The position numbers and the translations under genes were made by a program. The notes below the pieces were generated by a model. The model was given only the letters and a program-made list of their open reading frames with translations, searched no databases and was not told the origin of the DNA. This document shows, in pieces, positions 32,209 through 42,260 of a stretch of 64,000 nt of DNA (position 1 is the stretch's first letter; each line of letters starts with the position of its first letter). Source of the DNA: Chalciporus piperatus (lineage: Eukaryota > Basidiomycota > Agaricomycetes > Boletales > Boletaceae); the NCBI GenBank assembly GCA_038093975.1, contig JBBPTG010000039.1:1-64000 (forward strand). The letters run 5' to 3'.

Positions 32209-32245
<37 letters not shown>

Positions 32246-35200
32246 ATCGGAAGGATAGAACAACGAGGGTGAGCTGGACCTAAGACTCGGAATGCGGTTT
32301 CCTTGGTCAGGAGAGATAGGACCATGAATGTCCTGACTCAGACGTTCCGACCTCTGGGAACGTCTGTCGCTGGTCGATGGATTCGCGATCACTGTAGATG
32401 CTGGAGTGTCCATGTCAGCACTAGTCGACCCACCGCTTGACTATTCTCGACTTACGAATCATCACTGCGACTCGTCGTCGTTCTTCCTGCGAACTCGCAA
32501 CCAATACCGCTTTCATCAATTCCAGTGCATGGTTATGATGTTCTTGGTACCCTCGAACCAGATCCGTCAATTGATTATGTGACATCTGATCCAGTTCTGT
32601 GGGAGTCCCGTGAGCCTCGAGCATCCCCGCGAAGACGGCGACTTGGCATGCAAGCTCCTCGTTGGTAGTGATGCGCTGGTGAAGTTCCAGGTCAGCGGAA
32701 TGCTGTCCTCCGGTCGCTCGCGTCTGTTGTAATCGAACAATCACGTCTCTCTCCTGCCTATGAAGTTCCTCCAACAACTCTGTTGCACGTCGGATGTCGC
32801 CATCTGAGAGGGCCGCGGAGATTGAGTTGACGGCTGAACCACGACCGACCGTGACGCTGAGACGTAACGGGGTATTATGGATTCGCTGGTCGGTGGTTCC
32901 AGGAGCCGTGGCCGGCTCTGCCGGTGAGGGAGCGGTACGCCCCACGGTTGGCACTACAGTGCGATATCAATCACCAATCAATCACCAAAAACGCGAGCAC
33001 GAACAGTGAGAATGTGGGTCAGTGGAACGTTCAAGCATTTTAAGTGAGCACAAGAGAGCTTGATTTGCCTCCGGGAAACGTTTCATCCCTCGAAGCGCAT
33101 AGTGCCGCATCTCATAGCCCAGATGGGAGAGAGGTTTCAATACAATTGCCTTCACGACGAACATCAACATCATTGGAATTAAACTCATGCAAGGTGTGAG
33201 CGTGCCTCGTTTGCATCATTGAGAGCTTCTTGCCACCTATCACCCGCTTCTGCATATGCCCTGCTCCGCTTAATCAGAAGCCCGTCTCGCTCTCTTGGAT
33301 CCATGGCTAAAGCGGCCGAGTACTGCATGCTTGCTTCCGAGTAATTCTGCGATGACATCGCAGTGTCGCCGAGTCTTTCTAACGACTCAACGCACTGCTG
33401 AGTGAATGCTAGAATCGATCCTTGATAAACGACCGCAGAACCTAAGGCGTGCACTACTTACTTGTGATCCATTTAGCACCTTCCTGCCTTGCTGCCCCTG
33501 GCTTGAGTTCACCCCACATTGATTGGAGCGATGTTGTTACTTCGCTCATGCGCCCAAGAGAATAAAGTACTTGGCACTTAAGTTGATAAATGCTGAATCG
33601 CAACTCGCCAAACTTCCAGCCAGTAACCTGAGGACTCGTTTACATCATAGTGCTCTACGCAGTGGGGAGCTACTTACCAAAGATACAGTGTTCAATTCCG
33701 GGGTTCAAGTGAATGGACCTGTTCCAGGAGTTGAAGTGCTCTTTGATTGTGTTCGTTCTTCATCGCGAAAGTCGCAAGTTGGAGACATATTTTCGCCTGT
33801 AGCAAGTGTCACATACAAATACGTCAGTTGGGGCAAATAGAAACTTGCCTGAACAATCGCGCTTGCTGATCGAGACTTGACTGGGCCACGTTCGATGAGA
33901 TCCGCAATACAGGCCATACTCTCCTCGTGATACTCAGCCTCAAATAAAACGATTGCCTGGTGATTGGTGTTCAGCAATGAACCAGTTACATGAGGTAATC
34001 AACCTACCTTGATCACAGAGACGAGCGACTTGTCAGAGGTATCACAATCACGGTCAGCGGAATCAAAAGCTGCCATTGCATCCCCAAGTTCTCGCTTCCC
34101 AAACAACGCGAAACCCATTGCAATATAACCAATAACTGATGATTGGATGCCATTCGACTGCGTGTGCAATGGAGTCAGCGAGGATCATTTAGAAAGAACA
34201 TGCATAGCCACCATTTCGGCATCACTCAACGCCGCGTCCCAACGGCGCAAGCGCGCTCGAACAAGCGCACGATATGAATATGCAGTGTTGGAATCCTCAA
34301 CGTCGATGACCTGCTTCGACAACAGTTCCTCAACGTCGGCTAATCTATCTTCTTTCCACGCCGAACGAGTTGCCTCGTCAATGTCTAACAACTGTGCTGA
34401 GCAGTCACTGTCCAACGTGAACACGGTGATGCTTTGAGCAAATGAAAGCAGCTTACTTGACAGCTTTCAGTGACACAACCCCTGTAACATATTTGAGCCC
34501 GATTACATTTAAGCAACAATAAACTACCCACCATCACGCGTGTGAAAACGATAGTTTGCGGACATTGCGGTCACTAACTGGCCTTCGTCAAACAGGTCCT
34601 CAGGCTTCAAGAGTCCCTGGGGTAGCATAGGGGTTAGATAGAAGTGAAGCAAGACCGCAAGAATGAGAGGAGACCTTTTGAAGCAAGATACCCCACTGAC
34701 GGTCGTGAACAATCGCCATGATCGCAGAAGGCTCCTGAAGAATTGGGTTCATCGCTGAGTTTGTGGACCAAAAGCAGCACTGATTCAGAGCCAACCTTTG
34801 TAAGTAGATACCGGTTGATAACATCAGATGGGTGAGGATCCTGGCGCAATGATTAGTATTGGAAATCGACCAGTGACATCAACCGACCTTCGAACTTGAA
34901 GGTTGTGGGAACTGTTCAATCACAAGCGTCTGACGCGTATCGGGCTCTGGCTCAGGGCCATTGGCCGGGCTGTCAACTGGGCCGGTCGTCTCTCCCGTCC
35001 TGCTTCCACCTGGCACGAGTCGCCTCCAAAGATTTGCAGCTAGTGAGGTACTACCGCCGTATCTTGAGGACTTCCCACGTGCTGGCCGAACCGAGGGGGT
35101 ATCTACATAGACTTCAACCACCTTTCTGCCAAATATGTTGCTTCGAAGTGCAATTTTGAATCCAGTGATGAAAACGGCCTGGTTAGCCATTCCGATGTCA

Positions 35201-36020
35201 ATCGCAGGCGCAGGTCCTGTACGCCAATCTATGCGCCGTCCCGTTTCCCAATTACCAGAGATGTCACCCTGTCGAGAAGATATTTCCCTGAATGTCGCAG
35301 GGAAGGATTGCGTGGCACCGGACTGATGGTGAAATGACGCAACGGACCAAGCACGCGTCTTGTAATACCCAGTAATCAAATAAATCGAGTCCCGATCGAT
35401 GATGCAACCGACGCGTTCTTGCGCGAACTTGTACCAATCCGCCGCACACCGCCTCGCTACGTCTTCGAAACATTGTAGATTGCGAAGCCTGCGACCTTCG
35501 GAGCCTTTCGGGAGAATGAGAAGCGCCCCTTCCCTGGCGGAGAAGTTGAATTCATAGCTCTTGTGGTTGGACCTCCATGCTTCACTGTCAGTTGCATGAA
35601 TTAATTCCCTAACAAATACATGGCCCACCGATCAAAACCCTCATCAGATTGTTCGACAGGCATGCTGAGGGTTGTCACTGAGGTCGACGATACGACGCGA
35701 CCAGGATTCTCATGGTAGGGCCTGGTAATGATGTCTACTTCACCTAGCGAAACAGGCGTGAAGTTTTCCGGTACTCCAGTGAGCTGATGGAAGCGATCGG
35801 TGCTGGGCAGACAAATGTTGAAAAAGACATCGAAGCTTCCATGATCCGGTTCGGTGACGCCCACATCACCGATCGTAATTCCCTCTCTGTGAATGTCTCT
35901 CTCGAGGAACTCCTGCCGTGGCTCTGGACTCCAGAGAGGATATCCGAGGTTGAGGGGCAGTAAATTTCTTGCGTATACTCTTGGGGCCGCCTGGGACATC
36001 TGGGAGCGAGGGATGGACAT
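30240..36020 (-). CDS. TPR-array protein with fungal N-terminal domain (paralogue B)
   Basis: This is the same architecture as paralogue A. Exon 1 is 36020-35639 and exon 2 starts at 35579. The N-terminal domain reads LGYPLWSPEP, GITIGDVGVTEPDHGSFDVFF, EGALLILPKGSEG and DSIYLITGYYKTRAWSVASF. The hinge is HPSDVINRYLL and QKGLLKPEDLFDEGQ. TPR-type repeats include LGDTAMSSQNYSEASMQYSAAL. After the repeats come helical segments, an Asp11 run, Pro/Ser-rich stretches and a coiled coil (TDQ...QTELKGVTARLEQLSEDL) with a Pro-rich end at 30240. What looks like a separate gene at 30.2-31.4 kb joins in frame through two ~50-nt introns (about 31508-31563 and 31407-31456). One repeat exon holds an in-frame TGA at 33692-33694 relative to paralogue A, so the gene may be damaged or use an earlier donor. 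Confidence 0.6.
32209..32250. repeat. trinucleotide/hexanucleotide run coding poly-Asp
   Basis: A (GATGAC)n run on the minus strand lies inside paralogue B and codes about eleven consecutive Asp residues. Its length is likely variable between strains. Confidence 0.7.
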
Positions 36021-36483
36021 ATAAACGTGTGGGTGCTGGTGGACTTTATACTTAAGCTTCGATCAGCGCCACAGTTCACAGGAACGCCCCAGGAACGCCC
36101 CAGGAGCACCCACAGGAGCACTGCTGCACTGGTCACCGGACTACTAGCTGCTAGTATTTCTGCCACGGGAAACGATGGACGAAGACTGTGATTAATCAGG
36201 TGTGGTGTTCGAAGTGAAAGGGCAAGTGACATCTACAACCGTTGTGATTGGGAAGCTAGTAGGTCCAATCCGGGTCTGCCTTTATGCAAATGAGCTTGGA
36301 CCGGGCGGCCACTGAGTGAGTTTTCAATGAGTACACTGTAAGTAGTGCTGTTATTTTAGTATTATTTGGGAATTCGAGGATATTCTCATTTCTTAATTTT
36401 TCGGAGTTTGAATGACATAGGTATGCAGCTGCGGTATTGAGGCGCACGACGACGACAGCAGCTAAGCTCAGCTACGACGTGAA
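36021..36483. promoter_or_regulatory. divergent promoter region, paralogue B / VPS27
   Basis: 463 bp. It contains a short direct repeat (AGGAACGCCCC twice, 36079-36103). No gene is seen. Confidence 0.4.
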
Positions 36484-39008
36484 ATGGCATCGCTGACAGG
36501 TTGGCTGTGGGGAACGTCCCAGATTGACGAAGCAGTCGGTGAGCATCGTCCTCGTCGTGCTTGACAGCGAGCACGCACTCACACACCCTACCTACGTTCA
36601 CAGACAAGGCCACATCTGAGCTCATCCCGACCGGTTCAGAGGACGTTGCACTCAATCTCGAGATATGCGACCAGATCCGCTCAAAGTCAGCACAAGCCAA
36701 GGACGCAATGCGCGCCCTCAAGCGCCGTCTCAACCACAAGAATCCCAACGTACAAATTCTCGCCCTTGGGGTAAGTACCCTCGCGATCACCATCGGACAC
36801 GCGTCGCTCATCTGCAACCCCAGCTCACAGACATCTGCGTCAAGAATGGCGGAGATCATTTCTTAACAGAAATTGCGTCCAGAGAATTCATCGACAACCT
36901 CGTCTCCATCCTCAAGATTCCCGGTCTAAATCACTCCGTGAAATCTGACATATTAAAGTACATTCAGAACTGGTCACTCGCTTTCGAAGGAAAGCCTTCC
37001 TTGAGCTATGTCGGTCAAGTATACAAGACGCTTAAGAGCGAAGGTATGCTCGTCGACTGATTTGACCACTTCCTTTTGCTTATAGTCACCAGGATACGAC
37101 TTTCCTCCGAAAGACCTCGCACTCGCAAACTCAGCCATGGTCGACACGTCTACTGCCCCAGAATGGATCGACTCTGATGTTTGTCTTCGCTGCCGGACGC
37201 CCTTCACGTTTACGAACCGCAAGCATCATTGCCGCAACTGCGGCCAAGTATTCGATCAGCAGTGTTCGTCCAAGTCAATGCCGCTCCCCCACTTCGGCAT
37301 CACCCAGCCAGTTAGGGTCTGTGACAGCTGCTATTCCAAGATGTCTCGCAAGGCGGATCGCGCGGACAAGGGGCATCGACACTCGGCGAGCATGCACAAC
37401 CCTCGAAGCGGCAGTGCTCGCGATCTCTTCGACGCTGAACTCCAACGCGCTATTCAACTTTCCCTTCAGGAAGTTGGCGCGTCCTCTGCTTCCACCAAAC
37501 ATCCCGGTTATGTGCCTTATCAACCGCAGCCATATTCCCAACCCACGGAGCCGCCAATCGTGGACCGTACGACCCATCCGGACAGAGAACGCCGACGTTC
37601 GGCACCACCTGCAATTACCGAAGAAGATGATGATCCAGATCTGAGAGCTGCCATCGAGGCGAGTTTGAGGGAGGCTAACATGCCGAAGCCCAGCGCACCA
37701 ATGGAGCTATCATCCACTGCGGATGCTGAGCACCCTTCTTCTTACCCTCCCACAGTCACCCCTGTTCCTTCTGTTCCCAAACTCCCGAACTACGACCTGG
37801 AGCCTCTAGAGTCGGATGTCATTCTTACGTTCGGTCAGACTGTTGAACAGGTACAAGCACGAGGCGGAGATATGTCGCGGTATCCCGCTGTCAGCGAATT
37901 ATTTGACAAGGCGAACGGGCTCAGACCTAAGCTTGCAATGAGCTTGGATGACACTGGGAGAAAAGAGCGTGAGTCTTCCCTCCCCGTCTTTGGATCCACA
38001 TAAACCCGTGCTCGTGCTCACGCCCATGCAACCTCAGAAATGTTGTCGGAGATGCACGAAAAGCTTTCACAAGCCGTCAAACTCTACGATAAACTGCTTA
38101 CCGATCAGCTTTCCCACTCGACATGGCGGCGCACATCTCCGGAGCAGATACGAGCCACGCTTCCTGCTGCGGGGCCAGCTCATGCCCCAAATGGGTATGC
38201 TCAGACCCAGGGGCCAAACGGATACACCCAATGGGCTTCCTCATCATCTGGATATGCTCCGGCTCGGAGTGATACTGTTCCACTGCAGGCTCCACAATCG
38301 CCCATTTCTCAGTATGCCCCTCCTCCGCCCCCACTGGCAACCACAGCTGGGCCCTCGTACTCCTACCATGTATATTCCAACAAGCCTCTTGCAGCTGAAC
38401 CAGAATCGCATCGCCAGATGACTTCACCACCCGCCCCTCCAGTATCTTCGCCAGCGTTGCAGCCACTACCCTCTGGTGGTCATCCAACGCAAGGCTATCA
38501 ACCGGTTTCCATACCACAGCTAATGCAGCTCGGAGCGAACGTCGGTACAACGGAGGGTCAAAGTCAGGGATTTAATACACAAAGTGGCCTCCCTCCTCTA
38601 CCTGAATCTCAACCGCAATTCGTCGCACAACATTTTGCCGCCTCTCCAGCACCAGCACCTCCCCTTGCCCCGACCTCTCCCATTCTTCCCACTTCCCCTA
38701 CCGCCCTCGCGCGCTCCCACACGCTTGCTTCCCGCCCCTCCATCGCCTCACCTCCCCCACCTACATTGCCACACTCGTCACTCGCGCGTGCAACAACGGT
38801 CTCGTATGCCCCACCAGCCCATTCGCACACACGGTCCTACTCTCAAGCACAACCAGCGCACGCTCCCCATCCTCCACCTCCCCAGCCCTCACTCCCAGCA
38901 TTCCCTACCGCCCCAACGAGCACACCTCAGTCGTTTGACTTGTACTCACCGTCTGCCCCGTCTGCGCCACCGCAGGAACGGCGAGAGGAGATGTTGATCG
39001 AGTTGTAA
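36484..39008 (+). CDS. VPS27: ESCRT-0 subunit VPS27/HRS (VHS-FYVE-UIM)
   Basis: Exons 36484-36538, 36604-36770, 36824-37043, 37093-37968 and 38038-39008 give 762 aa. The VHS domain is at about 10-145 (DKATSELIPTGSEDVALNLEICDQI, KNPNVQILALGLTDICVKNGG). The FYVE finger is at about 165-230 with WIDSDVCLRC, RKHHCRNCGQVFDQQCSS and VRVCDSCY; the R(R/K)HHCR ligand loop for PI3P is RKHHCR. Two UIMs are at about 257 (DAELQRAIQLSLQE) and 325 (DPDLRAAIEASLRE). The GAT-like core helix is MLSEMHEKLSQAVKLYDKLL. A long Pro/Gln/Ser tail ends in EEMLIEL, a clathrin-box-like L(I)xL(x). Role: binds ubiquitinated cargo on endosomes with Hse1 and starts ESCRT sorting. Confidence 0.95.
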
Positions 39009-39306
39009 GACTGGGGGAGAGATGTCGAGGCTCGAGGGTGTTATAATGGTTGCGTGATAGATTAGTTGGGGATGGGGATTGGTCGGAACTTGGGTGTTGT
39101 TTCTTGGGGCATATGTACATATCTATACATTCTAATACTGATTCTTGAGCTTGAGGTAACAGTGTTCTGTTCGTTTGATCGCCAGCTTTTTGACTGCCCG
39201 AACCATATACGGTCGGTGCGAGTCGGCATCGGTATTCAAGAAATCACAACACGGATACCGACGCCGACCCAGCGACCCAGTGCGGTGTTTAAATTTTGTG
39301 AACGTC
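39009..39306. other. VPS27 3' flank and duplication border
   Basis: Holds the VPS27 3' end and the second copy of the palindromic repeat (39214-39269). Arm 2 of the duplication begins just after it. Confidence 0.5.
39214..39269. repeat. short palindromic (hairpin) repeat, copy 2
   Basis: CGGTGCGAGTCGGCATCGG..TATTC at 39214-39237 faces GATACCGACGCCGACC at 39254-39269. The left part matches, inverted, the sequence at 5283-5306. It sits at the outer edge of arm 2. Confidence 0.5.
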
Positions 39307-39532
39307 AGTCCTTCTGGTGAAGAGCGATAGGAATCACGATGATGTCCAGTGTTCACACAGTGCGTGACAGTGGACCCACTGATGCCCACATTTGGGCCCG
39401 AGGGTCGACTTCAAGCAACACGAGGCTGGTTTGAACCAAACAACGCCCACCCGCTCGCTCTTCAAGGTTTTTGTACTGATCGTTCATCTCCTTGGCTGTC
39501 ACTCATTCCTCCCTTCATCTAGACGCACGACC

Positions 39533-40650
39533 ATGGAGGTTTCGCAGGCACAACCGACAGACAGTACCCCCAGGCCGATATTGACCACTGGCATAGCAAC
39601 TGCTGCCAACCAACTTGGCTGGATAACCTCTATAACATGGCTTCCCGGAGACCGTATCGTCACTAGCACATTTCACGGGACTGTGCGGATCTGGAATTCA
39701 ACGAACGGCATGCAAGTGGGTACCTCGATGGAGAACAGGCAACCTCACTCGGCCATGGTGGCCACTAAAGATGGGAGGATCTTTACATCTTCTCAGGAGG
39801 TGAAACGTCTGGTAGTGTGGAGTGTGGATTCGCAGGAAGTGGTAGAGTCCAAGGAACTTGAACCCTATCGTCCTGTTTACCTGATGGCATTGTCCCCAAA
39901 CGAAGAGGTACTCGCCACCCTTCACATAAACTGGGATCTTGTCTTCTGGGAGATCGCGGAGGCCGTGCAAGTCAAACGTTACATCCCATTCAGCCGGGTA
40001 CCGTTGGTCAATTACAGCCCACAGGGAACATATTTCTCTCCGGATAACAGGCGACTCGCGGTATCCACCGACCCCGGATTGATTGTCTTCAACGCGGAAA
40101 CTGGTGAGAGTATCTTTGCGCTAGACGATATTGAAGACACGTTCCGCATCAATGCTATCGCATGGTCGCTTGATGGAGCTCGACTTTTCTGTGGTTACAA
40201 CAGTATCAAGGACGACACGGGTAAACTCCGTTGTTTCAGATCTGACACTGGCGAGCCATGGGTTGCGCATGGTGATCCTGTTGAGCATCTGCGCCTCTCA
40301 CCTGATGGCAGGTGTCTCGCAAGTTCCAGTTGTAGTCACCGAGTCAACCCAAATGGAACTACTACTAGTATTCGGTTTTGGGACGCGGAATCATGGAACC
40401 CTATCGGAGAGCCGCTCCCCCATGAATCAAATGTATATGCATTTGCATTCTCGCCTTCAGGAGAGTTCCTTGCCTCTGCCGAGGGCCACAAAGGAAGACT
40501 CCACATCTGGCGTGTCCCCGCGCGGAATGACGATGATCGAGAGGTACTACCATTCGCTCATGATCAATTCCATAACTCACCTCAATACTATAGGCACTAC
40601 ATCCCCTCCTTGACGTGTGTTCCAGCACTCGCTATGTCCGCCGTTTCTGA
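39533..40650 (+). CDS. WD40-repeat protein, copy 2 of an inverted pair
   Basis: Exon 1 (39533-40543) codes 337 residues. Intron 40544-40593 is 50 nt (GTACTA...ACTATAG), and exon 2 adds ALHPLLDVCSST and a stop at 40648-40650. WD blocks: SITWLPGDRIVT with GTVRIWNS; YFSPDNRRLAVS; IAWSLDGARLF; LRLSPDGRCLAS with SIRFWDAESW; FAFSPSGEFLAS with GRLHIWRVPAR. If unspliced, the frame would run on to LPCV and a stop at 40666; the intron is preferred because it restores the same ending in both paralogues. A second possible intron (donor GTGTGT at 40615, acceptor TAG at 40666) would connect to the MPAVVSPDTSG frame. Function is unknown; scaffold-type propeller. Confidence 0.75.
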
Positions 40651-40666
40651 CCTTCCGTGCGTATAG

Positions 40667-41453
40667 ATGCCAGCGGTGGTCTCGCCTGATACCAGCGGTC
40701 CTTCGACTATTCCTAATTTTGATCATTTTGATGTAAGTTTGGATACTACACATGTTTCCTGCCCGATACCTCCCGCTGACGATCATTACTATTTCCGAAC
40801 CACGTCGACCCGCCCTTCATGATCGCTTGCCAGCGAGACATATCCCACCCCGCGACGGTCCCCGCGCCGTGCAGCAGCATAATTCAATTCTCCCTTGGCG
40901 ACGGTGGAACCTGAGAATACCTCGCCTCGTATTCCATCGAGTGCACCCAATATATCCAGGATACGCGGAACCAGTAAATCCCAATCACTCTCCCCGCTCG
41001 TTCACGAATACTGAACTCTCTATCTCTCTCTAACAGCCCACGTTCGTCGCGTCAAGGCGCAGCGCGAATGATAGTGGGAGTCAAACCTCGAGTGATACTC
41101 GGACGCCGCCCACCGCATCTGGAGATGACCCACCTCTCACGGTTGTGGTTGAATCCTCTTCCGGAGACGAAAGCACTGAGGATTCGGGGGATGCTCCCGA
41201 AGCTGACCCGGGCCTCGAGGTCGTTCAAATTGGATGTTGTGGTTTATTCCGAGTCACTCCGAGTCGTCGACAGCCTGGTGCTGGGGTCCCCGCAGCTCCG
41301 CGACGACAAGAGGTTGCTCAGGCTGTCGAGAGGACTTTGCGTGGTACTCGTTCACTCGACTCCCGGGCCGGCAACACACCCCTCCCAGCACCTTCCCCCA
41401 TTCCCCCCGTACCACAGGACATTATGGAGCTCTCTGCTGTTGTACATGAATGA
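40667..41453 (+). other. near-identical downstream tract of the WD40 duplication (possible 3' exons), copy 2
   Basis: Contains MPAVVSPDTSGPSTIPNFD from 40667 up to a GTAAGT donor at 40734. An open frame ending GYAEP lies before a GTAAAT donor. After a CTCTAACAG acceptor, an acidic Ser-rich frame (PTFVASRRSANDSGS...VVVESSSGDE) ends at 41453. The two outer pieces join in phase (GYAEP|PTFVAS). The first piece can be joined only through an unusually long intron of about 145 nt. Read as a possible disordered tail of the WD40 protein. Confidence 0.4.
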
Positions 41454-42260
41454 TCGACAAACAAATATCCACCCTGACGCTCGGGCCTCGGCACAGTACT
41501 TGCGACTGCCCCCGCTCCGAGCGCGACGTCCGACATTCTGATCTGTCGTTACGCCGCACGCGCACGTTCCTAGCACCCGCCACCGTGCGTTCCTAACCAC
41601 CCAATCCTCCAACTCATCCAACTCCTCCAACTCTGTCCGTCGTGATTGATTCATGACCCCCACTTCTGCAGCCCCCAACACCTTCATTTCTCTCGATGTT
41701 TTCTGTACCGATCGCTTAAATAATATTCGCCGCGTGTGTTGCCCGTCAGAACGCGGACTCGGACTTGGTTGAATCTCGATGCCGAACTCTCATGCATCAT
41801 GATTACTGCGTTCTGCTTAAGAAGATCGTGGTTCCTCGCTTGATCTCCTCACGATGACTGATCTTTTGGACTCTATCATGATGCATAGTACATTGATACG
41901 ATGGAGTATTTACTACTAGTACTAGATTCACTGAGTCATGGACACCCGCACCGAGTATTAAACAACATGGCAAATGTCCCTAGTGGAGGGTGAACGTTTG
42001 AACGACTGTCTTCATCCCGACTCTTGGGTCTGCTTACGGGAGCCCAGCAAATATCCTGACCTGGGCTTTTTTTCCATGTCCACTGGCAAGCACAGTTTTA
42101 TTATATACATATGTATACGAGCCGGAGTCGTCGCACAGGCTGCCAGTTGTGAAAGTGTCGGGAACCGTTGGCAAAAGTTGTTCAATGGGCACTTTGATCT
42201 TCGCGTCCGAGTCGATTGGCCTTTGATTTTCACCCTCAACATCGATCATCGCAACACGTT
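41454..42260. other. right border of the duplication and MSH4 promoter region
   Basis: About 800 bp. It contains the border part of arm 2 to about 41805 and then unique DNA with no supported gene. Pyrimidine- and T-rich stretches near 42060-42080 lie upstream of MSH4. Confidence 0.5.

Larger units (their letters stand above)
39307..41805 (+). repeat. inverted segmental duplication, arm 2 (WD40 copy 2)
   Basis: Partner of 5215-8078 in opposite orientation, about 31 kb away. It includes the promoter, the WD40 gene, the near-identical downstream tract and a border region ending near GACTTGGTTGAATCTCGATGCC. It lacks the tandem duplication found in arm 1. Confidence 0.85.

Noticed and set aside
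32209..32330. Met-Thr repeat protein (MTMTMTMT) over 32.2 kb
   Set aside because: It is the alternative frame of the Asp-coding repeat in paralogue B.
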